A DNA stretch of 64,000 bases from Bryum argenteum (taxonomy: Eukaryota > Streptophyta > Bryopsida > Bryales > Bryaceae): NCBI GenBank assembly GCA_037043015.1, contig CM073322.1:1809601-1873600 (forward strand), read 5' to 3'. A program made the translations under genes and the position numbers. Positions 35,512 through 47,285 of this stretch are shown here, piece after piece; the first letter of the stretch is position 1, and the number at the start of each line of letters is the position of its first letter. A model generated the notes under the pieces. That model worked only from the letters and a program-made list of their open reading frames with translations, did not search any database and was not told where the DNA came from.

Positions 35512-36561
35512 TAACTAAACCCAATGGTAGTGCATAAATTTGTTTTACAAATCTTGCAAAATATTACATTATGTGCCTATCCTTTTTCAAATGAAAACTA
35601 GAAACTAAAAACTAAAATTAAAACACTGATTGTGATATTGACTTTGGCTCAACATTTCTTTGAAAGTCTTATCCAAGTTTTGAAGCTTGCAAACATGAGG
35701 AGCAGGAATTGTTGATATTAGCTACTTTGAAGTATAATGTGTACACAATATATCACTAGTAGAAATATTCCGAAGTATTATGATCCCTAGGCATAAACAT
35801 CCAAGCAATAGTTGACCCTGCACCCTATTTACACTGGCCTTAAAATAGGTGAGAGGTAATCCCTTCTAAGTAGAAATATTGTCCAAAAGTTGTCCTGGAT
35901 AAAGTATTCATGATAATCAATGAACATTTATCAATACCTCTTGACATGATAATTAGTACAAGCGCCATTTTCTCTCAAATTGGTATTGTTTCAAACGGAT
36001 GTCCATACCACTGAAAGGGGGCAATCTCGTATACATAGTTCATGAAAAATAAAAAACTATAGCAATTATATATTAATTTCACTAAAAGCCCCTCAAACTC
36101 AAGAATCACAGTTAGAGTAGGCATCTCTTAGTATTCACCACATGTTACACTTCAAAGAAGTAATATTATAGGTCTAACAATTCAGTATGTCCTCATATAC
36201 ATCTAAGCAAGTCTCTAAGTTTTTGAATCTCTAAAATTGAACTTACTACTTTCAAATAACAAACTCATTTACTTGCATATTTGCATAATACCATTCCCTA
36301 ATCAAAATCTCGTATCAAATCAACAAGAATGAATAAATCGATCCTTCAAGCCTAAAACAATGTTCCATACTACAAAAGCTGTACTTTGACATCTTCAAAA
36401 AAATGCTCGTGTTATCATATGATTCATATGTTTTGTCATGTACAGGGACTCTAAAAATACAAGGACTTCAACATTCAACAACTGGTGAAGCCCACAGTGG
36501 AGAAGCAAGTTGCAGAGAATTCCTAGAGAGGGTTCATGTGTATCCCACCCAGCTCGTCCCT
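35512..36561. other. Intergenic, 3' of TFIIF-alpha
   Basis: AT-rich, no supported gene. Should carry the TFIIF-alpha 3' UTR next to 36561. Confidence 0.4.
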
Positions 36562-39500
36562 CTAACGCAACACAATGTAATTTACACCATCTGTCTTCTG
36601 AATCCGCGATATCTTCTTCAAAATTGCCGCAAATGCTGCCTTGTCCTGCAGACATAGAAACAACAACCAAGTAAGTCCCATATTAACTATTAACTTCCAA
36701 GGAGCATAAATGTGCCACGAGCAAACATCCATAGTCACTACCCTGCTGAGTTCGAAATAGATAGTGTCCAATATACTGTGATGAGTTCGTTGTAAAAACA
36801 AAGATGGTGCCAAGGTTTACTAGATAAAATTCTTCTGAAGCATTTGACAGAGCGTATGAATGTATGCAACTTGGTCAATGAGTGTCACAAATATTGTCCC
36901 ATTTTACACAAGATTCTCAACACACACATAGAGACAACAGTTCATAATTAGATTCATGGTCAACAAACATCAGTTAGATTCAGCAGTACAGTCAACAGTA
37001 TCTTTCGGCAGAAATGATCATCGATATAATATTATGAACCAATCACTTGACCCTTAAATGCCCGACCGATCTCAGTGTAGTTTGACAACCTTGGCCAATT
37101 AAGGGTTAACGGCTGGTACAGTTGAGAACAACCCAAATGGAGACATGGAACCCAATGCTTGAGTCATGGGGGTAGAAAATGGAGCTTACTTCTTGCGTTT
37201 TCAGTCGACTTTTGAACTTGGCAACAAGGTCTTGGCTCTTGATGGGTCCAGACGAACGAAGCAAAGCTTTGGCTTCCTCCTCTGAGACTCCACCAGCGGC
37301 AGGCTTAGCAGCAGCAGGAGTTGCAGCAGGTGCACCTTTAGCAGGCCCACCTTTAGCAGTATCCTTCTTCCCCGGTGCAGCTTTTGCCCCCTGACAGTAC
37401 GATCCCCATAATACTGGTCAGAAGAACACTCTTACTTGCCATTTCAGTAAGACTTTCAGAGTAGGGTGTTAGTATAACCTTTTCTCCTCCTTCTGCTTTA
37501 GCCTTCTTGTTAGCACTAGGCTTGGTCTCCTCTCCAGCAGCAGGAGCCTTCCGCTTTCCCTTCGATGCGGTAGCTGGCGTCGACTTCCCAGCTCCTGCTT
37601 TGGCTGGAGTAGGTTCTGCAGGAGCATCTTTCTCCTTTGCAGGTTCTCCTTTCTTTGTCGGAGCCAAAACTGGGGACATTCCGACTTCATCGTTGTCCAA
37701 ATCAACCTAGATAGCAATCACATGGAATAATAGTAAATAAACTAGTTCACAGATGGAGACGAAGAGTTTCACTGATAAAAGTGTACTTGCTTGCAAGCCG
37801 AACAATTGTATCGCTTACATCTTCGTCCTCGTCATCATCACCACCATCAGATTCGTCGAGGTCTTGTTTACCGAGCAACTTCTTCAGCTCACGACCAGAC
37901 TTGCTCAAACCTCCTTGTCCCTCTTCATTCCGCTGCTCTCCTTCTTGGCTATGCTCCTCATCCTCTTCTTCCTGAAGGATTTACAACAATTTCCAGCAGT
38001 CAGATAAGAATGATGGCAACCCCAATGACGTTTGCAGTTAATGGAACGTAACCGTCTTCAGAACTTGAGTTAAATCATTGACTGAGAGAGATGTGCATGA
38101 AGGACTGGAGCCGAGGTCATGTGAAAGCCCAGCATTAATGAAAACACTAATACCAGATTTATGAGAATCTCACGTTAAGACCACGTTCTCCTATGTAGCT
38201 AGTTATACTTTAGTCAAACGCCGAACCATTTGAAAACAAGGAATACCTGTTTGATTTCGGGTGGAGCTGGTTCTTCGTTCTTTATGTCTTCCCGCTCTTC
38301 TGGATCGTTACCCACTGCCTCGTCGTCATCTGTGAAAGCTTCTTCATGTTCCCAATCCTCACCTGTATTCAATTATTCCACACATCCATTTGATGAACAT
38401 TCAGGTTCTTAAAGATGCTATACGATGCATGAAACTAAACGATGTATCCTATTCGGCTATGTCATGCTTTCCTGAAAGCTTTTGGTGTAAGCATGGAAAG
38501 TCAATGATATTCAAGTTCAAAGAGAGGGAAAATATCATAGAAGCAATAATAGATGGTAGATACCTTTATCAGGCTCCTCTTCATCCAGATCAATGTCAGC
38601 TGCACCGTCGTCATCGCCGTCCTCGTCACCTCCTTTAGCAGCTTTGTTCAGATTCAATCTCTTTTTTCCAAATTCGTCATCTTCATCATCTTCCCCTTTA
38701 TCAGAGCCCATATCATCGTCATCACCAGCTTTCCTTCGACCTCCTCCTGCTCCACCTGCACCTCCAGGCATCTTACCCATATCTCCAGCAGTAGAGGCTT
38801 TCATCATCCACCGCTGGTAGCCATCAGCTGTCTTCCGACGGTTTTTCATCTGCTCTTCTGCTTCCTCTAATGTTAATTGCTTGTAGTGCGCGACTTTGTT
38901 GAAGTTATACCTGACAAATGAACACCGCCCCGTTCAACGCGTCGGCTTCTATAGCACTAAATCAACTGTACAGGTGCTATAAAGCAGACGAGAAATTGCA
39001 GATTTCAAGGTCATACAGCCACCGATTTGAGAAGAAGCATTACCACGCCCCAGCTGGAGAAGTGAGAAACTCAGAACCATGCATCAACAGGATGAAATAA
39101 GTTGCTTGTTGACCTCCTTCAAGCTGTCCTTGAAACTGCTGGCTACCAACATCGTCCTCCAGTATCCAGAGCTTTTGTTTGTACTTTTCCTGTAATATCA
39201 AAACCTCAGAAAATAGTCAAGACGGAACGCACTAGCTACAGAAAGAAAGAAAGAAAAGAGAAAACTACGTACCCTCAGTGCTTCTGTCAACTGACGGCCC
39301 TGAAGTCCTTCCCGCTGCATACTCCACTTGGTCCCATTCTTCTTGGAGAACGTTGGAATCCCCTGTAAGAAACGGCCGATGAAGTTTTGCTTGTTGACAG
39401 TATGCGCACGCACGCTAAACTCCTGAATCATAAACAACGTGAATCAGCACACACACCAACATCATAAACAAACAAACAAAAAAAAAAAAAAAAAAAAGAA

Positions 39501-39993
39501 ATGATTAGCCTAAGAAGCAAAAAAATATGTATGAAGAAACATTTCGATACATCAAAACCTGCTTTCTCACTTGATGTATAAAGGATGCTTGTGCATTCAG
39601 AAAGAGGGTTCGATCCACTATTATGATCTAGGGCACTGAACAATTCCATGACAATTCGAAAACACTAAGCCTTACAGAAGCGAGTTGCTGTAGTAAGTGT
39701 ATGGGACAAGATCAGGTTCTACCCGATGCAAAATCACGAGCAAAAGCTGATGAAAAATAACATGAGGAAAAGCAAACGCAACAATTGCATTTCACAACGA
39801 AAATTCCTCATACCTTGATAAGACGTGTGACAGGAACACCACACTCAGAACAGGGAGCCGCAGTCTCAGCCATCGACTTTCCACACTTGACACAAAGAGT
39901 CAAATGGCCGCAGTTGCTGCCGTAGAGGTCCGTCGTAGCGCGACATCCCGTGCAATGGTCCTTTAGAACCAGGTTGTCCGGCGCAGGAGCCAT
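36562..39993 (-). CDS. RAP74: TFIIF alpha subunit (RAP74), 9 exons
   Basis: Large subunit of general transcription factor IIF, which binds RNA polymerase II with TFIIF-beta for initiation and elongation in the nucleus. Exons 39993-39814, 39422-39273, 39189-39044, 38910-38564, 38362-38247, 37971-37819, 37706-37479, 37390-37190 and 36645-36562 join in phase to 534 residues. The N-terminus has the plant-type zinc-ribbon (C14/C17, C34/C37, C48/C51 in HCTGC, CVKC, CSEC), then the dimerisation region (NFIGRFLQGIPTFSKK, KLWILEDD, GAWYNFNKVA, KNRRKTADGYQRWMMKA). A long acidic charged middle follows (EDWEHEEAFTDDDEAVGNDPEE), then a Lys/Ala/Pro-rich linker, and a C-terminal winged helix (EEEAKALLRSSGPIKSQDLV, AILKKISRIQKTDGVNYIVLR). 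Length and order match plant homologues. Intron 8 holds a tiny MITE at 37051-37105. Confidence 0.95.
37051..37105. mobile_element. 55-bp MITE-like insertion in a TFIIF-alpha intron
   Basis: Ends CCCTTAAATGCCC and (reverse complement) CCCTTAATTGGCC form imperfect inverted repeats. The right side is followed by TTAA (37106-37109); the left flank is TTGA, a one-base variant. The right end of the repeat at 21614-21751 is related. Confidence 0.45.
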
Positions 39994-40039
39994 GTTTCTT
40001 CTTTCTTCTTCCCGTTCCAAGGTCCTGCAATTTCAACCT

Positions 40040-41420
40040 CTGCCACCACAATCACCTCCAGCAAAATCAGCTCCCTTATAATGATTCGCAGTACAACAAA
40101 AGGCTCTGCAATCTCCTAGGGTTCCGAAGGCTTCCCTTCCATCAATTACTCCATTTCAGTGCATCCTAAACCTGAAGTGCAGATCCTCTGACCTTCGAGA
40201 GCAAGTTTCAGCAACGCAAGACTTTTCGGAATTTACAAAAGCTACGATCACGCCGTGCGCTCATCTACACACTTGTCTAAAATCAGCTCCCTCAAACGCA
40301 GAGCGCTGCTAATTCGCATTACAAAGGCTTCGCATCCTTGTAGAGTTTGGAAACGTTGATTACTAAGGCTTCCCTAACATCGATTATTATTCCATTTTTC
40401 ATTCCCGACTAGTGCATCATAACCCTTATCCTCCGAAGCGCAGATCCTCCGAGCTCGAGAAAAAAGCAACGCACCTCTCTTCTCAATTCGGAGCACTACC
40501 GACAGCTTCGATTACGCCGTGCGCTCACCTAAAGTCGGCTCCCTCGCTACTAATTCGACTTTAAGAGCTTCGGACTCTCGTAGGGTTTCGGAAACGTAAG
40601 TTACTATGGCGTTCCTACTGTTACTTACTCCGATTTCTACTCCCGACTAGTGCATCATAATCCTATAATGTAAATCCTCTGAACACGAGAGTACGTTTCA
40701 CCATCGCACCTCGGCACTCACGTTTGCCTTAATTACTCCGTGCGCTCACCTAAAATGAGCTTCAGTGTCACTAATGCTCATTCAAGTGATCTAACAAAGG
40801 CTCCGCACTCTCGTAGAGTTTCGGAAGCGTGGGTCATCAAGGCTTCCCTTCCATCAATTGCACCATTCTCCTCTCGAGGCTAGTGCACCATTAACCTAAA
40901 ATGGCAAATCCTCTGAACTCGAGAGAAAGCTTCACCTCTTTTCCCAATTCGAAGCACTCACAGAAGCATTAATTACCTACAGACTCACCTAAAATCAGCT
41001 CCTTCATACTAATTCGCAATCCAAAAGGCTCTGCACTCTCGTAGGGCTTCGAAAAACTTTAGTTACCAAAGCCTGTCTAACATCAATTACGCCATCCACT
41101 ACTGCATCATAAATTTAAAATGGCAAGTACTCTAAACCCGAGAGAAAGCTTCACCTCTTTTCCCAATTCGAAGCACTTACAAAAGCTACAGACTCACGTC
41201 AAATCAGCTCCCTCAAACTAATTCGCAATCCAAAAGGCTCTGCACTCTCGTAGGGTTTCGAGACCAAGACTTCTCTACCATCGATAATCACAATTTTCGC
41301 TCCACGCTGTTGCATCATGCAATAAAATGAAGCTCGAGAGAAAGAATTAATTACTCACCACTTTCCTCGAGTCGGAGCACTCCCCGAAAAGCTCCAAAAG
41401 CGCCCGTGCGCTCACCGACA
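40040..41420. repeat. Tandem array of about six 210-240-bp units upstream of TFIIF-alpha
   Basis: A diverged unit recurs, recognisable by 'AAAGGCTCTGCACTCTCGTAGGG' (about 40098, 40323, 40565, 40796, 41030 and 41236). Each copy is followed by TTTCGGAAACG, 'aaggcttcccttccatcaattac', 'actagtgcatcataa' and 'gatcctctgaactcgagag'. Intervals of about 206-242 bases give the period. The first unit abuts the 5' UTR of TFIIF-alpha, so the array likely includes its promoter region. Every copy differs, so it is not recent. Confidence 0.8.
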
Positions 41421-43343
41421 GAGCAATTCGAATAAAGAACTGTTCGAAAAAACGGCTTCCGGGTATTTATCGAAGAGAACGACGATCGAGAAAAACGCCA
41501 ACTGCCGACACGGATGTTGCTCTTCGAGACAATTTCTGTGACGACAATCTTTCGTTTGTGTTCTGCTTCGAGGTTTTAGGGCTGCGATGTTTCCACCAGA
41601 ACTCGACTTGACCTCTTTATTATCACCACCTTAATATCACATCTCAAAAGGTACTCTTTATTCCAGTGTGCATCATAAGGCCAGTTTACAGTATGGTGAA
41701 GGATTTAATTGTTCATGAACGATTAATCCTGGAACATCGGAGCCCATGACCGTGGATGATGAGGAAGTTGGGAATATGATATGGATGAAAAAATGTTCTA
41801 TATTGTCTGTCTACCGTATTACACCTTAAATGCATTCATCATACACAAAGTGACCGTTTCGATGTTTTAGGGTTGAGGAAATTCTCAATTATGATAGGTT
41901 GAAAACGTGACTCTTGCCTCATAAATGTTTAAACAATGGTCCAAAACACATTGGTAAAATAGTGGAAATTATAAGAAATTAGATGATTCCTAAAGTAGAG
42001 AAGAAGGTTTGGTTAGCCAACCTCAGATGGATACCAAATATCTTACAGATTTAACAATAAAAACCATTTCTTAGATAACAAATAAAAGATAGAGACTAGC
42101 CATGAATGAGACAAGGAGAGGGATAAGAATGAGAACAAGGACAAGAGCACGGCCAGGTATGAAAATAGGAACAATCACGAAGGCGAAGACATGAACAAGC
42201 ATGTTGATGTGTACGAGGAAGGGGATGATGAGGAGTACAAATATATGGAGGAGGAGACAATGTGTGAGTGTGACAGTGTTTCTAGTGTACTTTTACACAT
42301 TGCAAGCCTCTTACGTGATTTTGTAAACCTCGAATAATTATCAATTGTAGAACTTATTATCAAAAGAGGATGAATTTTCAACCAAGTATGCACTTGAAAT
42401 GCTTGCTTGAAATATGAAGCATTTATATATTTTATTTTTAATCTTTATTATTATCATTATAGCTTATTTTCAATCAAAATCATATATCTCCAAATTTATG
42501 TGGTGAATAAATTACTAAAACTTCTTGTACCAATATTCTACAAGATCCTATGGTTACAAATCATCCTTCAAAAGTTCATAAGAAAATCATTTAATGCCTT
42601 GTACCTATTTTTGTGGAAAGTTGAAGGTTGCGAGACCTTTTGAGGTCAATCACCAAAACTTCTATTTTAAGCATGACAAGCTTTCAAGGTACCCAATTAA
42701 CCACAAAATATTTGTTATTGGATTTCTAGGCATTAAAATGCTTAACTACCCAACCCTAGTTGTGTTTACTTTTACTTTTATTTTACTTTAATACTCATCT
42801 CTCTATAAATGGACCTTCGGTACTTAGGAATAAACATTTATTTTCATTCTCCAAAAGATCCTACTCTTCTAAAGTAAGTCAATACTTCGTCCATGGTTTT
42901 TGGGTCCCAAACTCACGTAGCGCCGTGGTGATAGGCGTAGGCATTAAAGGGTCTGAGTACCGTGTACTGTATTGACATTTAAACTTGAGAGACTGCAAAT
43001 AGGACCACAAGTCGACGGAACAACCGCCACTTGGCGTTGCGTGACGCCGACGGACGGCCAGAGCCGCAGCAGGGCGGCGAAGATTGCATGCCAAGGAGCA
43101 AGCATCGTCTCACATTCGCCTGTGGTGCTTCGGAGATTCCCGCAAGGACTTCTTCCCTGCACTCCCCTGCTTTGCACTCTCTCGTCACGAGCAAGCTTCA
43201 AACTTATTCCATATCAGTCCCTTTCACTTTAAGTCTCGAGAGTAGCCCTTCCTGTTTGCTTATAATCCGAAGAAATTAGATACTCCGACAATTTTCCACA
43301 AATCGACCGGGTCTCGCAACTCGGGATTTACATCACTCTCAGC
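41421..43343. other. Intergenic, no gene seen
   Basis: No supported gene. 42110-42290 is purine-rich with ACAAGGACAAG-type words. From about 42970 the GC content rises into the probable promoter and 5' UTR of the R3H-associated gene. Confidence 0.4.
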
Positions 43344-44893
43344 ATGGCGTACCAGCCGGGAGATTGGCTACAACAAGCTGCTTTTGGTAAGTTCTATTCG
43401 ACTCCATATTAAGATATGAATGTTGGAGCTCGCAAGCTATGTTAGTGGCACAATTCGCAGTAGATATGAATGTTGGAGCTCGCAAGCTACGGTAGTGGCA
43501 CAATTCGCTGAAAATTTTGTGTATTGGCTCAGCTCGAGGCAGAAATGAAAGCGCCCAATCGGAGGTTATAAACCGGAAGAAGTGCCGCGCTCACCGACAA
43601 CGATCTGACTCTGGTAACTTTCTCCTTTTCAGTCTGATTTATTTGCAGTCCAATTTCACTATATGATATAATAATATCAGCTCTCGTAACCCTAACCGGA
43701 GGCTGTCGTCTTTGGCAGGAGCTCACAACGATGGCAGATTCTCTGATATTGACATGCGTCAGATGCGTGATTCGAAGGTTAGTCTCAGGATATTGTTGCA
43801 CAATTCGGATAATTTTAAACTGGTTTCTTGAAGTTATTGTTTTCTTATTCTCGTTAATGGTCAATGCAGTTGGGAAGGCGGCGATATCGTCGCTATGTCA
43901 ATGATAATACACTTCGCGAGCTTGCTCCTACATTGACTGCAGCTGACATCGGAAGTCTCTTTGCTCCACCTCCATGGGGTGATAAGAGCATACAATCGCC
44001 TCTCGAAATCGTCATGGCCTCTTCTCGTGACATGGCTGCTTGGGAGCCATTTAGGAACGTAGACATGGATTTACAGGTATGCTCTGGCTCATGCTTTTAT
44101 ATGTAGACAAGCTTGAAGGTGGCTATGGTAGACACTTATTTTCTGATATGCTTTTGTTGTTGTAGGCTAAGGTTCTGCAGCAAGGGCTTCGAAAATCAGT
44201 GGGCAACGTGGACGTGGGAAGGAAAAGCCCAGCCATGCTAGCATGGTGCGGGGTGGAACGAAATTTGCGTTCTGCTCTTCGTCGAAACTATCTATCTCCC
44301 TTCCTGCAAGAGATTGAGGTTCGTAGATTCTCTGCCGATAAATCTTGTCCTGAATACTTCGAGTGTGATAAGTTCAGTTGTTTAGCTTCTCTGCGGGGCT
44401 TAACATGTAATGATTTGTTACCGCAGGAGAAGCTGGTTTCTTTTATTGAAGGAGATGCGCAAGATCTGGTTCTTGCAGTTGGATCAGCGTATGACAGACT
44501 GCTTGTTCATGGTTCGAGTCAGGTACTGGAAATCACCCGTAGTCAGTTTTTCTGTCCTGCGAATAGGATATTATCATTCAGTGCTCTTAGTTTGCCTCTT
44601 TTGAAGCCTTTGAATTGCGACATTGGTACTGTATGAAGATGGAAGCGGACACTTCGTGCTTAACTGGTTTCTATATTTAGAGGTATCGAGGTATACACTC
44701 TCTTACATATTTTGGTGTGCCATTGCAGTTTCATGGGCTTAAATCGTTCACAGTAGATGTGCCAATTGACGCGAGTGGGATGGAAGTGGAGACGTGCGTA
44801 CTTATCAGGAAGACAGAAAAATCAACAGTGGAATTCGACCTGATTGAGTTTATCAAGAAAATCAAGCAAGTAGAGACTTCAGTGGCAGCTTGA
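43344..44893 (+). CDS. R3H-associated N-terminal / R3H domain protein (R3HDM4-like), 6 exons
   Basis: Exons 43344-43386, 43719-43777, 43870-44076, 44166-44318, 44427-44522 and 44729-44893 join in phase to 240 residues. The R3H-associated block is recognisable from LGRRRYRRYVNDNTLRELA onward, with WNDN-like Asn-Asp-Asn, FAPPPWGD and a basic stretch NLRSALRRNYLSPFLQEIE. The R3H-like part follows (KLVSFIEGDAQDLVLAVGSAYDRLLVH), with FHGLKS in the position where such proteins close the domain. R3H domains bind single-stranded nucleic acid; the cell role of this family is unknown. The start is supported by an ATG in a purine context with the conserved short first exon. Intron 1 contains a 50-bp tandem duplication at 43412-43511. 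Confidence 0.8.
43412..43511. repeat. 50-bp tandem duplication in intron 1 of the R3H gene
   Basis: The text starting AGATATGAATGTTGGAGCTC and ending CACAATTCGC occurs at 43412 and again at 43462, with only two or three differences. Confidence 0.85.
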
Positions 44894-45227
44894 GATTTAT
44901 TGGGAGATGGACGCCTAGGAGGTGGAGAGATGACCAAGTCACCACCTTCATCCTGCCATAGTTTCCTGAAGGGGGCTGTACAGTCTGCAAAGTTCAATCG
45001 TATTCTCTTTCATCGACTTTGCTCGAATTAGGGCATCATTCTTTGTAAAATTACCTACGCGCCGTATCATCTGTAGAACTGTCAATCGTATATTGAGTTT
45101 GATTTAGTTCCAGTGAATCTCCTCGAAGACTTGGGCACGAGTACGTTCACTTTTATTATTTAAAGGTTTAGAATCTCGGTACAACAATCTAGATGTTCTT
45201 CATTTGCATCCAAACAATTTGGAATGA

Positions 45228-45330
45228 CCAAAAGTTGCAATAAATAGTGATACTTTGTATCAGACGATGCGTAACCAAAAGTTGCAATAAATAGTGATAC
45301 TCGTATCAGAAGATGCGTAATACTTTGGAA
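45228..45330. repeat. Tandem duplication (about 55 bp)
   Basis: CCAAAAGTTGCAATAAATAG occurs at about 45228 and 45283, each followed by TGATACT...GTATCAGA.GATGCGTAA. A local duplication in non-coding DNA. Confidence 0.75.
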
Positions 45331-45779
45331 AGAATGAGAATCATGGCATTGTAAGTTCTGTTTTCTGAAAGTTTCAAGAAGAAAAGAAAGATGGTTCTTA
45401 CATGTTCATGTGTAATTTCTTCATTACAAATACCACATTTGAGCAAAGCTCCTTTCGTTGGGTCTATCCTACAAGGGGTATCGATGGTTCAGAAGGATCA
45501 ATGCAATGAGAATTTGGTCTTGTAAAGCCATATTACAAGCCCGTTTGCTATTTCATCCAATTTTTCACTTTTTTGAGTGGAGAAGCACTGTTGCAAATCC
45601 AATACCAAAGTTTTATTTGAATCAAAAATCTTCCAACTAGAAAGTCATTGAGATCACATTAGATCATACTTCCGTAAAAAAACAAATCATGAAGAACTAC
45701 TTTTGATTCCACATAAGTGGCTTGTAATGGTAAAACATGTCTTACATTTGAAATTAATTCATACTTCATTATATGGGTA

Positions 45780-45939
45780 TGTAAGTTTCAATGCACAAAC
45801 TAGACTTGGTTTGGGACCCAACCTAAGTGATTTTGTCAAAATCCAAGTTTGGATGGAGAAGTTATGGTTTTTTAAAGTTTCAGTCCTTCATCCAAGATTT
45901 AGAAAAATAATACTAGGGACTACTAGGGACGTATAGGGG
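45780..45939. mobile_element. Third, truncated copy of the TTAA-bounded MITE (inverted)
   Basis: Read on the minus strand from TTAA (45940-45943), this is CCCCTATACGTCC followed by CTAGTA..., then GATGAAGGAC, CATAACTTCTCCATCCAAAC and AAATCACTTAGGTTGGGTC. It matches, in order, the first 140 bases of the element at 34537. The other end is not present. Confidence 0.7.
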
Positions 45940-46275
45940 TTAAGGTTCACACCTCTATTTGTTTAACAAGGAGTATTCAAGTCAAGGAGTTGAAGTATAA
46001 TGAACAATTTTGAACCAAGTGAATCCAATATTCCACGTATGAGGACAAGGCTTTGGGATTATTAAATAACGGATATTTAACTAATTATGGACAAATTCCG
46101 AACTTATGGATATTTTCACTAAAAACATAAGTATCAAAATGTATGGCAGATTAATAAATAATAGAAAACCAAGCAAGATATATTGAAAATCAAGCATTAT
46201 ATATTAAAAAGTGCATGTAAAACATAAAACTATCTAAATTATATCGGCCGAAGGCCAATACAACTAAAACCGCTA

Positions 46276-46380
46276 AACCCTGAATCCTAAACCCCAAACC
46301 CTAAACCCTAAACCCTAAACCCTAAACCCTAAACCCTAAACCCTAAACCCTAAAGACCCTGAACCCTAGACCCTAAACCC
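46276..46380. repeat. Interstitial telomeric repeat (CCCTAAA)n
   Basis: At least seven uninterrupted CCCTAAA units with degenerate units on both sides. The orientation (C-rich strand reading left to right) is that of a left chromosome end. It lies within 40 bases of the first palindrome-like word of the accessory element. Confidence 0.95.
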
Positions 46381-46612
46381 CGAACCTTAGACCGTAGAAT
46401 ACTGTTCCCGTCCCCAACCCACATTAGCTAAAATTCCGTATCGGACGGCCGCCGATAGAAACCCAAGGAATATGACGAAGTAGTAGTAACAATATCGAAC
46501 TCGAGAACAGAAAAGGAATCCAAAAGGTTGCACACTCATTCATACACGAGATCAATTCAATATGATTGAGAGGGATACATGGATACAAAGCCATGAACAG
46601 AGAAGTCCAACA

Positions 46613-46857
46613 TCGGCCGCCCGGTAGAAAAAGCGGAGTACATTAAAAGTGTACGAAACAATGATCGCTTCATTAAAGAGAGAGTAGGCTATAGTGTATC
46701 GGAAAGCCATAGGTAGCTAAGTCATATATCGGCCGCCAAAAATGGTAGAAAAGCGGAGTACATTAAAAGTGTACGAAACAATGATCGCTTCATTAAAGAG
46801 AGAGTAGGCTATAGTGTATCGAAAAGCCATAGGTAGCTAAGTCACATATCGGCCGCC
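46613..46857. repeat. Two-copy tandem duplication, about 118 bp, containing palindrome halves
   Basis: The unit TCGGCCGCC...GGTAGAAAAGCGGAGTAC...GGTAGCTAAGTCA-ATA occurs at 46613 and 46729, and its first bases recur at 46849. The copies are nearly identical, so the duplication is recent. Confidence 0.85.
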
Positions 46858-47113
46858 AGCCGAGAAACAGTAAACCATAGAGAAGGAGAAAGTACAACAA
46901 AGCAACCGATAGACGCTACAAACGTGAAAACGATGAATATACTCCAATCAACTGCCAAGGATAGGAATGCCGAAAACAAGAGTAAAGGAAAGAGCTGTAG
47001 CATATTCATAATGATGAGAATGCCGAAGCAGAAACACAACGGGTATGCACGGATTATAGACACTAATCGCAGTAGTGAGGTGAGTCGGAAAAGAACCAGC
47101 GGGTAGAGCGTGG

Positions 47114-47266
47114 TGTCGGCCGGCAGCCGATAGGAGGTCGGAGTTGCAGGTGGGAAAGCATATGAGATCAGTATCGGCCGGCAGCCGACAAGTGCAGAGC
47201 AGGTCCGTCATAGAGAGGGAGGATGCGAGGGAGGGTCACATGAAGCGTGTCGGCCGGAAGCCGATA
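47114..47266. repeat. Cluster of three 19-bp palindromes downstream of the transposase-like gene
   Basis: Copies at about 47114-47132 and 47172-47190, and an imperfect one at 47248-47266 (GGAAGCC centre), all immediately 3' of the minus-strand gene end at 47286. Confidence 0.85.
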
Positions 47267-47285
47267 CAAATGTATGATGAACAGC

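Noticed and set aside
38535-38870. Plus-strand Ser-rich frames over the TFIIF-alpha acidic region
   Set aside because: Antisense shadows of GAT/GAA-rich codons of a well-supported minus-strand exon.
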